Shown: piece after piece, positions 22,463-33,317 of the stretch
Numbering within the stretch: the first letter of the stretch is position 1
How the letters are laid out: each line of letters opens with the position of its first letter
Assembly (NCBI GenBank): GCA_948144175.1
Contig: CANXME010000213.1
Span: 3,620,501-3,684,500 of the forward strand
DNA length: 64,000 nt
Direction of reading: 5' to 3'
Source: Closterium sp. NIES-65
Taxonomy: Eukaryota; Streptophyta; Zygnematophyceae; Desmidiales; Closteriaceae
Notes under the pieces: generated by a model
Databases searched by the model: none
Seen by the model: only the letters and a program-made list of their open reading frames with translations
What the model was told of the DNA's origin: nothing
Program-made: the position numbers and the translations under genes

Positions 22463-25400
22463 TCAAGAGGAGAGCAAGTGAGGCAAGACAGGCACAAGAC
22501 CCAGCTGGGTGCAAAAGCGCTGATGGTCACAAGGCGCGAGTGCCTTGGTGAACACATCAGCAGTGTTGGCCTCAGAGGCCACGTACGCAAGTCGCAACTG
22601 ACCACGCTGCTGCAGCTCACGAGCAAGAAAGTAGCGGAGAGCAATGTGCTTCGTTCTGTGCTCCAAGCGCTGCTCTCGACACAAGGCCAGCATAGCCTTG
22701 TTGTCTACGTACAGCACTGGAGGAGAACGAGGCGGCTCTCCAAGGTCAGTCAGCAGGTAGGTGAGCCAGCGAAGCTCCTGTGCAGCCATGGCCCCGGCGT
22801 AGATCTCAGCCTCACAACTGGAGCCGAGAACCGAAGACGAGCGAGTAGACCGCCACGAGACAGAGCCGGAACCAAGGCTGAAGGTGTAGCCCTGTGACGA
22901 CCGCTGCGTAGCCTGGTCGTCAGCCCAAGAAGCGTCCGCGTGGCCGGTAAGGACCACTGGACTCCGCCCTCCAAGCACTAGCCCCATGCCCGACGTACTG
23001 CACAGGTAGCGCAATACCCTCTTCGCTGCAGCCATGTGCTCCGGTCTGTGTCTCCCAGGAGCAACATAGCGTGCAAGAATGCTCAGAGGGTATGCAAGGT
23101 CAGGTCGTGTGCAGGTCATCAGGTACATGAGGCAGCCAACAAGCTCTGCATACGGACCACTCGACTCTACGGACTCATCCGAAGGCAGAGCTGAGAGTGA
23201 GTGGCGAGTAGGCAGAGGAGTGGCCTGAGGCGAGGAGTACGTGAAGCCGAAGCGCTGAAGGACCTGCTGCACCATGTGTGACTGAGTCAAGGTAATGGTG
23301 TGGCGTGCTCTGTCCCGAGTGATCTGCAAGCCAAGGTAGCTGCGCAGTTCACCCAGGTCTGTGCACGTGTGTCTCTTCAGCAGCTCGGACTTCACGTAGG
23401 CGAGTCCAGCAGTGTCCGCTGTGGCAAAGACCAAGTCGTCGACGTACACGAGGATGTAGAACGGCGGCAGGGAAGTGTCGGTGCGAAGAAACAGCGACGG
23501 GTCAGCAGTAGAAGGAGCAAACCCAAGAGCCGCAAGCGTAGTCCTCAGTGTGTCGTGCCACTCACGCGGTGCCTGGCGGAGACCGTAGACTGGCCGTCGG
23601 AGGCTCCACTGGGTGCCAGGAGGGAAAGTCCCAGTGAAGCCAGGTGGACGGCGAAGCCAGATCTCCTCGTGCAGGCTACCCTGCAGGAACGCAGTGCTGA
23701 AGTCGAGAGAGTGAAGCTCGTAGTCGCGCTGAGCGGCTATGTGCAGCAGCACCCGAAGAGTGGTCATCTTCGGGGTGGGAGAGAAGGTCTGAAAGTAGTC
23801 GACTCCCTGCCGCTGACTGAAGCCACGAGCAACGTACCGTGCCTTGAAGACAGGTGGAGAGCCCGGCGGCCGCTTCACCCTGAAGATCCACATGCCACTG
23901 ACGATGTTCGCCCCAGGAGGGGGAACCGCGTCAACGTAGGTGCCTGTGGACTTCCAGGAAGCCATCTCTGCATCCATAGCTGCCTGCCACTGAGAGGAGT
24001 AGGGACCCTCTACGGCCTCCGCGTAAGAACGCGGAGTCGGGATGTCTAGTGCATCCGGGTCTCCCTCAGGGGCAAGCAGTACAGACGCGAGATGAGGTGA
24101 AGCAGCCGCTAGACACTGTAACTCCTCCTGCCTGTCCTCTAGGACGTCCGTGCCAATAGCACACTCACCCCCGACGGACGGAGGACAGACAGACTCAGCA
24201 ACAAGACTAGCAGCGTAGTCGAGACGACAGCGGGCAGCAAAGTCAACGAGCTCAGCGACTAGAGCAGACGCAGCAGTGGACTCAAAAGAGGGGTCAGTGA
24301 CGACAGTAGCAAGCAGACGCGTGACAGTAGGACTCGCAGCGCGAAGAGAGTCCGACTCAGGGTCGGCAAGCGCAGGAAGAGAGGACTCAGGAGGAGAAGG
24401 CAAAGGGGCACGCAGAGGAGCAGTGGACGGACGCAGAGACATCCGGTGCGTGCCAGGGACAGGAGGAGGACGCTGACGCGAACTGCGACCACTAGCGCGA
24501 GCAGCACGAACAGGCGACGCGGGACGAGACGCAGGCTCACGACGCTCAGCAAGACCTCCAGTAGGACCAGTGTAAGGAGAGGGAGCAGGCAGTGGAGAGG
24601 AAGGCTCCAGTAGGGACTGCGACTGGACAGGCGGTGGACCCTCTACTGGAGGAGAAAGACCAAGAACCTGCTGCAGGAGCGGAACGAAGTACGGCCGAGG
24701 CCGCGCGGCAGCTCCAGACTCAGCAGGGACAGCACCAGCACCCTCAGCTACAGCACCAGCGCCACCCACACCTCCAGCGGTAGGACCAACAGCAGCAGGC
24801 TCAGCACGAACGCCCTCAGCAGCTCCAGCTCCAGGAGGACCCGCAGGTCCAGCAGCTCCGGGACCGGCAGCACCCGCACCCTCGACGGTCGAAGAAGCTC
24901 CAGCTCCAGCACCAGCAGCACCTCCAGACTCAGCAGCACGCCTCCAGCGGCGAGCGAACCACTCGCGCAGCTCCTGTGGAGAGAGGGGCTCCCGGCGAGA
25001 CGCAGCAGCAGGAGAAACCCCAGGCTCAGCAGCTCCAGACGCAGCACCCCCAGGCTCAGCAGCTCCCAGCTCAGCACCCCCAGGCTCAGCAGCTCCCGAC
25101 CCAGCACCCCCAGACCCAGCACCTCCAGGCACAGCACCCCCCGGCTCAGCACCCCCAGGCTCCGCACCCTCAGGAGTAGCACCCTCAGGCCCAGCACCCC
25201 CAGCCGTAGCACCCCCAGGCTCAGCACCCCCGCGCACAGCACCCCCAGAGTCAGCACCCCCAGGCTCAGCACCCGCAGCAGCACCAGAGTCACCAGTAAC
25301 CTCGACCGGGTCAACGGCGTCTACCTGGGACACACCTGAGGGGGCAGGAACCTGAGGGGGGAGGGGGTCTACCGGGGGGGGAACCGGCACAAGGAAGTCC

Positions 25401-28363
25401 GGGGGAGGGGGGAGGGAAGGAGTGCGGTAGGGGAAGAGACGGTAGAAGGGGACTGACTCGTCGAACGTGACGTCCTGGGAGGACAGAACACGACGAGAGG
25501 AGGGGTGGTAAAACTGCCACCCTGGGGCGTCAGTGGGGAAGCCAAGGAAGACACAGGGAGCAGCACGAGGGGACAGCTTGTCCGCAGACAAGTCGCGGAC
25601 AAACGCCCGAGATCCCCAGACACGGAACACAGACGCATCGCCAACCTTCCCCGTCCACAGCAAGACTGGGGACATCGCAGGCCGAGAGACCCGGGGGTGA
25701 AGGTTGAGCTGATGCGCCGCGTACCTCACCGCAAACGGCCACAGAAAATGGGGGGCAGCCGCATGCATCATGGACGTACGAGCGACATCCATGACCATGC
25801 CAATGCGGCGCTCAGCAATCCCATTTTGCTGTGGTGAGTCCGGAAGGGTGAAGGTCTGGCGGATCCCCCGTGCACGACAGTAGTCCCGCAGAAGGCGAGA
25901 AGAGAACTCTCCGCCTCTGTCAGAGTGCAGACGCAGAACAGGAAAGTCCGAGCCGAAGCTCTTCCTGAGCTGGAGACGAGCCTCGCGGATCCAGTCGATC
26001 AGCACCTCAGTGACCGCACCCTTGCTGCGCAAGGGGAGGACTGTGGTGTAACGCGAGTAGTCGTCAACCACCAACAGGAAGTAGCGCTCGTAACCCTGCC
26101 CACGGACGGGGGCTGGGCCCCACACATCCATGTGAAGCGTCTGCAAGGGAGCCTCTGTCGGGGGGAAGTGGGAGGAGTGAGGAGTAGCCCGGAGGCGACC
26201 CTCGACACAGGGGACACAGGAAGGTCCTGGCCCGGAGGGGAGAGGAGGGAGAGACTGGGGAAGACCAGAGACAAGGACACGGGAAGCCATGCTCCGAAGA
26301 CGGGGCAAGGAGGGGTGGCCAAGACGGTGGTGCCACAGGAGAGTCTCGTGAGACAGGAGGCGACAAGAACAGGGGGCAGACTCAGGACCTGACCGGGACG
26401 CAGCAGCAAGTACCTGACCCGACGCAGCCACCTGACCAGACGCAGGGACAGGAGGAGACTCAACGGTCAGGGTGTAGAGACTCGACCCCGGCCGACGCGA
26501 GAACGTGGCCAGGTGTCGGCCTGTGCGTGCCTCCGTGCAGTGGGTCACCCGCTGACTCGCAGGAGTGAACTGGTGAACACCCCCATCCTGCAGGCCCGCT
26601 CCACTCACCAAGTTCGTAGAGAACGAGGGAAGGTACAGACCCGACAGGGTGCCCGAAGGGGCAGCCGGACACGGGAGGACAGTGGAGAAGTGAGACAGGA
26701 CAGGACCTCCAGAGGGGTCAGCAAGGGAGACTGCAACCGGCCGGCCGAGCGGCGTAAGGGTAGTGCGGTCGCGAAAGAAGGAGCGAGAAGCTCCGGAGTC
26801 AAGTGTGAAAGTGAGGGAGGACGAGGACGACGCAGTACCTGAGAGCGCAGTCTCACCAGTACCTGAGAGCGCAGACGCACTGGCACCTAGAGCAGCAGCC
26901 TCACAAGCACCTAGCGCAGCAGTACCAATGCCCGGGTCGGGCCGGAAACAACGGTAACCCTCATTCTCCTCACTATAATCCACAACATACATAGCAGTAA
27001 GGATAGCATCAAAATCAAGATCAAAGATCGCTACACCAGCCCTGAGAAGCTCATCCCAGCGAGGGATCTCACTAGCCCCAGGGAACTGCTGACGCCAGGC
27101 GTCCGTCAGGCGGCCAAAGCAGCGCTGGGTGGCGTGGGCACCCCCACACTGCTCACCCGCGCGGTCGCCGGAACGAAGAACGTAGGTGCAGGGACCAGTA
27201 CCCCCACCCCTCTGACGCCCAGCGTACCACTCACGAAGCTGCTGAGGCGAAGGGATGTCCCGCGAGCGCTGCTGCTGCTGCCGGTGCGAGCGCTGGCCAC
27301 CACCACCACCGCTACGCTGCTGGGTACCACCCCGACCAGCTCCACCTCCTCCACCACCACTGCCTCCTCCGCTGCCGCCTCCACCGCCTCCACCTCCGCC
27401 GCCTCCACCTCCGCCGCTGCCTCCACCACCACCGCTGGCTCCACCACCACCGTCTCCGCCGCTGCCGCCACCACCACCACCACCACCTCCGCCACTAGTC
27501 CCGCCGCCACCCCCACTCCCTCCGCCGCCACCGCCGCCACCGCCACCGCCCCCTCCAGCTCCACCCGCGCCCTTGCCCCCCTTGCCCTTGCTTGAGCGAC
27601 GTCTCCCACTAGGGGCAGACGCCGCGCCGACCGACTCAAGACCAAGCAGGTCGGCAGCAGCAGCAGAGGCAACAGAGGGCAGCAAGGGGGAAGGAGAGCA
27701 CCCCTCAAAGATGGGGGTGCGAGGGTCACCACGAGAAGCACCTACAGCGACTATGCTCTTCTCCGCTGCAAGGAGGGACTTCTCGAGGAGGTCGACGGTG
27801 AGGGTGGTGGGACAGACTGCGAGAAAGTGGTCCCTGACTACGCGAAGGGAGTCAGGGAGGCGCGCGACTACGTAGTAGAGAGCGATGTACATGGGGGGGG
27901 GGTTCTTAGCGCAGAACTCAGCAGGAAGGGCGGCGCGGTAGCGAGTGTCACTAGTGCGGAGGTGCGTAATGAGGTCAGCGACAGTGGGAAAGGCAGAGAG
28001 GTCAGGAAAGAGGTAGGGAAGCATGAGACGGCTCAGTGCAGCAGTGGCAGGGGAGGAGTAGCGCGCAACTACAGCGTCGTACAAGGTCTGAGCACTCTTG
28101 TACTGACTAAAGTGCGCACGCTCAGAGGTAGGGAGGTGGCGACGCACAGCAAGACGTGCAGCAGCATCGCGGGTGGCCCACTTAGAGCGGACAGCGGGAT
28201 CAGCATCAGCAGCAGGAGCAGGAGAGGCGCCAGAGGTGAGGTCAAAGAGAGAAAGGTCGTCAGCCCTGTCGCACTGTAAGTACAGCTGCAGGTCGTCTAA
28301 CCAGACCTCAAAATCAATGGCGCGACCCTCAGCGTCAAAAGCTAGGACACTAGGGGTAGCCAT
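22463..28363 (-). CDS. Copia D Gag-Pol polyprotein
   Basis: About 1,966 residues in one frame. An in-frame ATG also exists at 28387, but the family start MATPSVLAFDAEGRAIDF is at 28363. Domains in order: Gag; a 90-residue poly-Gly/Ser linker; a Cys-rich segment (CTYVLRSGDRAGEQC...RCFGRL); the protease (TFTLDSGASRSFF). GAG-pre-integrase (HRLGHPS...CVPC) and integrase (MDVWGP, VVDDYSRY, SDRGGEFSS, QQNGIAER) follow. Then come a PGGAE-type repeat hinge, reverse transcriptase (KARYVARGFSQRQ, LDFSTAFLQG, LVYVDDLVFAT) and RNase H (HADASWADD, YVDNKAM, HIALRYFLARE). The polyprotein would make particle, protease, integrase and reverse transcriptase from one product. Codon use is as GC-rich as in A and B. 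Confidence 0.93.
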   Translation of the reverse strand: MATPSVLAFDAEGRAIDFEVWLDDLQLYLQCDRADDLSLFDLTSGASPAPAADADPAVRSKWATRDAAARLAVRRHLPTSERAHFSQYKSAQTLYDAVVARYSSPATAALSRLMLPYLFPDLSAFPTVADLITHLRTSDTRYRAALPAEFCAKNPPPMYIALYYVVARLPDSLRVVRDHFLAVCPTTLTVDLLEKSLLAAEKSIVAVGASRGDPRTPIFEGCSPSPLLPSVASAAAADLLGLESVGAASAPSGRRRSSKGKGGKGAGGAGGGGGGGGGGGGGSGGGGGTSGGGGGGGGGGSGGDGGGGASGGGGGSGGGGGGGGGGGGGGSGGGSGGGGGGAGRGGTQQRSGGGGGQRSHRQQQQRSRDIPSPQQLREWYAGRQRGGGTGPCTYVLRSGDRAGEQCGGAHATQRCFGRLTDAWRQQFPGASEIPRWDELLRAGVAIFDLDFDAILTAMYVVDYSEENEGYRCFRPDPGIGTAALGACEAAALGASASALSGTGETALSGTASSSSSLTFTLDSGASRSFFRDRTTLTPLGRPVAVSLADPSGGPVLSHFSTVLPCPAAPSGTLSGLYLPSFSTNLVSGAGLQDGGVHQFTPASQRVTHCTEARTGRHLATFSRRPGSSLYTLTVESPPVPASGQVAASGQVLAAASRSGPESAPCSCRLLSHETLLWHHRLGHPSLPRLRSMASRVLVSGLPQSLPPLPSGPGPSCVPCVEGRLRATPHSSHFPPTEAPLQTLHMDVWGPAPVRGQGYERYFLLVVDDYSRYTTVLPLRSKGAVTEVLIDWIREARLQLRKSFGSDFPVLRLHSDRGGEFSSRLLRDYCRARGIRQTFTLPDSPQQNGIAERRIGMVMDVARTSMMHAAAPHFLWPFAVRYAAHQLNLHPRVSRPAMSPVLLWTGKVGDASVFRVWGSRAFVRDLSADKLSPRAAPCVFLGFPTDAPGWQFYHPSSRRVLSSQDVTFDESVPFYRLFPYRTPSLPPPPDFLVPVPPPVDPLPPQVPAPSGVSQVDAVDPVEVTGDSGAAAGAEPGGADSGGAVRGGAEPGGATAGGAGPEGATPEGAEPGGAEPGGAVPGGAGSGGAGSGAAEPGGAELGAAEPGGAASGAAEPGVSPAAASRREPLSPQELREWFARRWRRAAESGGAAGAGAGASSTVEGAGAAGPGAAGPAGPPGAGAAEGVRAEPAAVGPTAGGVGGAGAVAEGAGAVPAESGAAARPRPYFVPLLQQVLGLSPPVEGPPPVQSQSLLEPSSPLPAPSPYTGPTGGLAERREPASRPASPVRAARASGRSSRQRPPPVPGTHRMSLRPSTAPLRAPLPSPPESSLPALADPESDSLRAASPTVTRLLATVVTDPSFESTAASALVAELVDFAARCRLDYAASLVAESVCPPSVGGECAIGTDVLEDRQEELQCLAAASPHLASVLLAPEGDPDALDIPTPRSYAEAVEGPYSSQWQAAMDAEMASWKSTGTYVDAVPPPGANIVSGMWIFRVKRPPGSPPVFKARYVARGFSQRQGVDYFQTFSPTPKMTTLRVLLHIAAQRDYELHSLDFSTAFLQGSLHEEIWLRRPPGFTGTFPPGTQWSLRRPVYGLRQAPREWHDTLRTTLAALGFAPSTADPSLFLRTDTSLPPFYILVYVDDLVFATADTAGLAYVKSELLKRHTCTDLGELRSYLGLQITRDRARHTITLTQSHMVQQVLQRFGFTYSSPQATPLPTRHSLSALPSDESVESSGPYAELVGCLMYLMTCTRPDLAYPLSILARYVAPGRHRPEHMAAAKRVLRYLCSTSGMGLVLGGRSPVVLTGHADASWADDQATQRSSQGYTFSLGSGSVSWRSTRSSSVLGSSCEAEIYAGAMAAQELRWLTYLLTDLGEPPRSPPVLYVDNKAMLALCREQRLEHRTKHIALRYFLARELQQRGQLRLAYVASEANTADVFTKALAPCDHQRFCTQLGLVPVLPHLLSS

Positions 28364-28439
28364 GGCGACGACAGCGACGCAGTGCAAGCAGTAGGGAAAG
28401 AGCTCGCAGTGGCAGTGGGACTGTGCTCACCAGGCAGGG

Positions 28440-29580
28440 CAGGTCGAGTAGGGATGCAGAAAGGCGGCTCAGCGACCTGGCGGTTGGGTGCTGGGCGGCT
28501 CGGGCGCAGGGCGGCTCGGCTCCCGGGCGGCTCGGCGGCAGGGCAGCTCGGGGGCAGGGCGACTCGGCTCCCGGGCGGCTCGGCGACAGGGCGGCTCGGG
28601 CGGCTCGGCGACAGGGCGGCTCGGGTGCAGGGCGGCTCGGCTCCCGGGCGGCTCGGCTGCAGGGCGGCTCGGCTCCCGGTAGTAGGGGGGGGGGGGGCCG
28701 CGGTCGAGCAGGCGGCCGGGGCCGCGGTAGTAGCTGGCGGCGAGGCCGTGCGAGCAGGCAGCCGGGGCCGCGACAGGAGCGGGCGGCGGGGCCGCGGTCG
28801 AACAGGCGGCTGGGGCCGCGGTCGTAGCAGGCGGCCGGGGCCGCGATCGTAGTGGGCGGCGGCCGCGGCGTAGCGGGCGGCAGGGCCGCGTCGAGCAGGC
28901 GGCTGGGGGCTGCGTCGAGCAGGCGGCTGGGGGCCGCGACAGGAGCGGGCGGCGGGGCCGCGGTCGAACAGGCGGCTGGGGCCGCAGTCGTAGCAGGCGG
29001 CCGGGGCCGCGGTCGTAGCAGGCGGCGGCCGCGGCGTAGCGGGCGGCAGGGCCGCGTCAAGCAGGCGGCTGGGGGCCGCGTCGAGCAGGCGGCTGGGGGG
29101 GGGGCCGCGACAGGAGCGGGCGGCGGGGCCGCGGTCGAACAGGCGGCTGGGGGCCGCGGTCGTAGCAGGCGGCCGGGGCCGCAGTCGTAGCAGGCGGCCG
29201 GGGCCGCGGTCGTAGCAGGCGGCGGCCGCGGCGTAGCGGGCGGCAGGGCCGCGTCAAGCAGGCGGCTGGGGGCCGCGTCGAGCAGGCGGCTGGGGGGGGG
29301 GGCCGCGACAGGAGCGGGCGGCGGGGCCGCGGTCGAACAGGCGGCTGGGGGCCGCGGTCGTAGCAGGCGGCCGGGGCCGCGGCGTAGCGGGCGGCAGGGC
29401 CGCGTCGAGCAGGCGGCTGGGGGCCGCGTCGAGCAGGCGGCTGGGGGCCGCGTCGAGCAGGCGGCTGGGGCCGCGTCGAGCAGGCGGCTGGGGGCCGCGT
29501 CGAGCAGGCGGCTGGAGCCGCGATCGTAGCGGGCGGCTGGGGCCGCGACTTAGCGGGAGGGAGGCGACACGGAGGGTCGC
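28440..29580 (-). repeat. GC-rich minisatellite leader of Copia D
   Basis: Units near GTCGAGCAGGCGGCTGGGGG (about 23-25 bp) dominate 28690-29520, with larger repeated blocks, and CGGCTCGG units lie at 28470-28680. It sits between primer-binding site and gag. Frames on both strands are Gly/Arg/Ala/Pro low complexity and are not genes. Confidence 0.8.
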
Positions 29581-29671
29581 TCGATAGCGGAAAAAAAAAG
29601 GTTGAGCGCGCCTCGGGGCGCGCTTCGGTGGGCCCTAGGCAGAGTTCCACAGGGAACCCGCTCTGATACCA

Positions 29672-29802
29672 TGTGAAATGTGTAAGCAGGAATGGGAATG
29701 ACTAAGTCAGAGTTGGGTACAAATACAACCCTAGAAAACTGTACCCCATATGTGCTACCCCACTATAGCCTACAAACATGCATCAGCTATGATAATCTGA
29801 CA
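29672..29802 (-). repeat. Copia D 5' long terminal repeat
   Basis: 131 bp, one substitution from 22126-22256, next to the primer-binding site. Confidence 0.93.
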
Positions 29803-29807
29803 CACAC

Positions 29808-30148
29808 CCGTCACCGCACACCTACTGTTGCCAACCGACTGGTACATCAGCCCTTCGTTCCACGTCAGCCTACTTCGCCCATACATCCCGACCACAAGTC
29901 AACTGCCGCGTCACCGGCCACAATCAATGACTCGCCCTGCATCAGAGCCGATCATCGAGCCCGAAAAAAATCTGAGCCATCGGATCCGCCACCCCACGGG
30001 AATCAGGAGGATTGAATTCCTCGTTCGCTGGAAAGACCGCACGCCAACTGAAGATAGCTGGGTGCCCCTGAGCAACATCGAAAATCACCCTGCCCTGCAA
30101 GTGTACCTGAGGAGCCGGGGATTCCGCGATATACACGCACTCGCGTAG
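29808..30148 (+). CDS. Chromovirus C Pol tail with chromodomain, beyond D
   Basis: This piece reads SFHVSLLRPYIP, the usual GPY/F-like end of integrase, then LSHRIRHPTGIRRIEFLVRWKDRTPTEDSWVP, a chromodomain. Such domains steer chromovirus integration to heterochromatin. It is the other side of the Copia D insertion. Confidence 0.85.
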
Positions 30149-30178
30149 CGGAGGGGGCTTCTTGAGGGGGGGGGGTAG

Positions 30179-30505
30179 TGTAAGGAATTTTCTCGGCATT
30201 CCTTACGGAGCCGACTACATCGCGTACAGCAACAGCCGATTGTTCGCCCGTTACTGCTAACGGAACTTCGCCGACTTCGCGCGCACTGTTTTACCAAACC
30301 TCGCACTGCTGGCATGGCCGTATCGGCCTACGCTTCGGGACTAGCCCGAGCCTCGCTCCAGCGTAGCACTAGCAAGCTCGCACGCACCGCGTTACCGTTT
30401 TGCATGTTTCGCGTATAAATGTTCGCTCATGCCTTCGCTCACATTTTGTACTCGTTTGACACCTTAGTGCAATTCTCGCTACCTCGATTCATTGCACCCG
30501 TAACA
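30179..30505 (+). repeat. Chromovirus C 3' long terminal repeat
   Basis: 327 bp copy of 17309-17635, no difference found by eye, followed by ATATC. Confidence 0.92.
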
Positions 30506-30510
30506 ATATC

Positions 30511-31122
30511 CTTTAAAAAACAAAAACAGCATGTTTCTTGGACTCAAAAAGGGAAAGCAGCAAGATCATATGTCCCAAGGACGCGATCGCAAAGCGGTGT
30601 GCTGTCAAAACCACTGCCGTAAGGAAATGGAAACAAACAAACAGGGCGATTCGTTGTTTCCTCCTCCATCGCGCGACCCCCAGCGTTCGTCCGCAGCGGA
30701 ACGCCGACCCATAGCGGCGCCCAACGATAGACCAGCCGAACGCCACCAGAACGATGATGGGAGCGAAAACGAGCAGAAGAATGACTACGGCGAAAACACG
30801 CCACTGCAGTGACTCATTCCGAACAGAGAAACGCGCGCCCTATCCCTCTCTTTGCGAGTCGCGACGCGCTAAAACTCGCTCTAATTTCGAGGGCGCGCGA
30901 ATCCCACCACGTCGCGATCTAAACTTAAACCGCTCCTACCTTAACTCCCTCTCCCGTCGCCCTACATGTCTTTCAAGAAACCACGGCGTCAGTCCCTGGT
31001 CGCATGTTCCACATGTATCGAATGTCAGTCCAGCCAGACGCTGGTCGCTGGTAGTTCTGCCGGAAACCGCCATATTCGTACCGGAATAAGCACCCCGTGT
31101 CGCGATCATCCAGAGAAATCTC
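30511..31122 (+). other. Upstream region of the PAS-domain gene
   Basis: No protein motif in any frame. It most likely holds promoter and 5' untranslated sequence of the gene starting at 31123. Chromovirus C sits directly upstream, so distal promoter elements may be displaced. I see no convincing TATA box. Confidence 0.4.
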
Positions 31123-33275
31123 ATGGCTATAGTAGACGTGGCGCGGCGGGAGCAGACTCTCCGCGGCCCGACTCCTACTGGTAGCACAGAAGTCGTCGCT
31201 TGCGATCGTAATCGTAATCTCCTCCTAGAGATGTCTCAACATCCTGCCGCCGCCGCCGCCGCCGCCAGCATTGCGCACCGCGCTCACGCGCCCGCCGCCA
31301 TTGCTACAGTAACGGTCACAAACCGCCGTGCCGCAGCTGGATCTGCCTCGGGTTCTGCCGCGTCGCCGGCCTCCCTGGTGCTGCTACCGCCGCGCCCTAA
31401 TAAGCGCGAGCAGCGCTCGCACGCTCCCGCCACTGCCGCGACTCGACCTATCTCTACGGCCAAAGGGAGTGTTATTGCCACTGCCAGCGGCACTACCAAA
31501 GTTTTTTCCACCACAACTAGCGCGGACAACCCCCGTTATCCGGGAAAACAGGGTAACCTCGCGAACCAAGGTAACCCAAACCTTGGCAACCCAAACATTG
31601 GGAATCCCGGTGACGGCAGCAGGAGCTCCTCCTCCCCTGCAGAGCGCGCCTTCCGCGGCGTTTCCCCTATGAAGGCGCGGGGAAGGCGGCTGCGCGCGTC
31701 GCTGGGGGACAGCGCTCACCTCCGCTCGCTCGCTCGCCGCTCCGCCGCCGCTGCCCTGGCCGCCGCTGCGGACACCCCGCCTCCCGCGACTTGCGGAGAC
31801 GAAGGGGGGAAGGTCGGGGAAGACGGGAAAGGTGGGGAGGTTGCGCGGAGGGATGGGCAGGAGGAGAAGCAGGATCATCCTGAGTCGGATCCGGAGGAGA
31901 GCTGTGTGGTGGGCCAGGGGTGTATTGCTCAGCACCTGTGGGTACAAGAACCGACCCACACGAGCATTTCGCCAATTTCGCATGGGCGAGTGAAAAGCGG
32001 CAATGTCAGTAGTGGCAGCAGCGGTTACAGTGGGAATTATGTCGGCAACAGCAGCAGGAGTGAAAGCAGCAGCAGCAGGGGTGACAGCAGCAGCAGCAGG
32101 GGTCATCGCAGTGCGGAGTTCAGCCGGGTGACGTCTGGCCGTCCTCCGCTCCCATCGCCTCCCCTATCGCCATTCTCCCTCCTGCGCCTCTTACGACGGT
32201 CGGCCAGCGCATCAGAAACGAGAGACCGAGCCGCTTCTGCTGCTTCTGCTGTAGCAGCCACTTCAGCTGCTACTGCTGCTGCACCATCGTGTGCAGCAAG
32301 TGCGGCAAGTGCGGGATTTAGGGGATGTGCAGTATGCGATAGTGAGAGAGCAGGAAAGGGACCGCGTTTTATTATGAGAGGAGTGAGCAGAGGCAGCAGC
32401 AGTGGTGGTGGTAGCAGTAGCAGCAGGAGAGGGAGCAGCAGCAGCAGCAGCAGCAGCAGCCATGCAGTTGCCAGTGCCAGTGACCACAAGAACAGCACCA
32501 GAAGCAGCAGCCACAGCAGAAAGCGTAGCACGTCTCATCCGAGAATATCAATTGTGGTCAGTTCTCCTACCACCGCTTGTGTTAATTCTATCACCGCCCC
32601 ACCCATGCGGTTTCCTCCCCCCTCGGCTTCTGCTTTCGCAGCAGTAGCAGCTTCCCCCGAATCCCTCCTTCTCTTGGACCCTGCCACGTCACAGGTCCTT
32701 GCAGCCAGCTCAGCAGCTGCTGCAGCGCTGGGAATGACACGTGGCGAGTTGGAAGGAGTGCGGTTCGTAACTCTGCTGCATGGTGTGAAGGAAGACGCAT
32801 GGGTGCAAGCGCTGGGAGCTGCAGTGCTGACTAAAAGCCTTGCAGACTCGGTCAGAAATGCTCTTGGCGACGGTAATGCAACACAATTCAGCAGCAGTGG
32901 GGCCGGTAGTGCTGGCGCTGCTAGCAGCAGTGGCGATGGTAACGGTGGCGCTGCCGGCTTTATTACTCTCAGGTCCGTTCCTTATTAGTCTGGCTTGCCT
33001 GTTTTCCTGCTTGGACTTTCTTCCTTGCTTCTCCTGCACCACGCATCCCTCTGTTGCATGTCAGAGACTAGTATTGTTCCGTTGTCACCCCTTGTTCCTC
33101 GAGGTCTCAGTGAGAAGAAATTCCTTCTTTCGCTACTCTGCAGGTTTCGCCTGGCTCATAGCAGCCGCCAGGGAGCTCTGGTGGGGGAGAGAGTGCGCCT
33201 GGATATCTGCCTGCCTCCCAGGCCCGCACTGCCATCCTGCACACCTGCTGCTGCTGCTGCCCCTGCTGCCGCTGG

Positions 33276-33317
<42 letters not shown>

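Larger units (their letters stand above)
22126..29802 (-). mobile_element. Copia LTR retrotransposon D, whole-looking, nested in C
   Basis: Minus-strand Ty1/copia element of 7.68 kb. Long terminal repeats at 22126-22256 and 29672-29802 are 131 bp each with one difference by eye. The target duplication is CACAC (22121-22125 and 29803-29807). The primer-binding site TGGTATCAGAGCGG lies at about 29671-29658 (minus), and the polypurine tract is at about 22280-22257. A single uninterrupted gag-pol frame spans about 5.9 kb. It looks whole, and it is younger than C, in which it sits. Confidence 0.95.
17309..30505 (+). mobile_element. Ty3/gypsy chromovirus C, split by Copia D
   Basis: Long terminal repeats of 327 bp at 17309-17635 and 30179-30505 appear identical as far as I can read. 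The target duplication is ATATC (17304-17308 and 30506-30510). A primer-binding motif TTATCAGAGCCCC lies just after the 5' repeat, and a G-rich polypurine tract (about 30164-30178) precedes the 3' repeat. Gag is at 17818-18978 and pol from about 19038. Copia D is inserted near the end of pol, and the chromodomain tail lies beyond D. Identical repeats imply a very recent insertion. Apart from the nested element it looks close to whole. Confidence 0.93.

Noticed and set aside
31384-32531. Antisense Ala/Leu-rich frames under the PAS gene
   Set aside because: They mirror Ser/Ala triplet runs of the sense exon and lack any motif.
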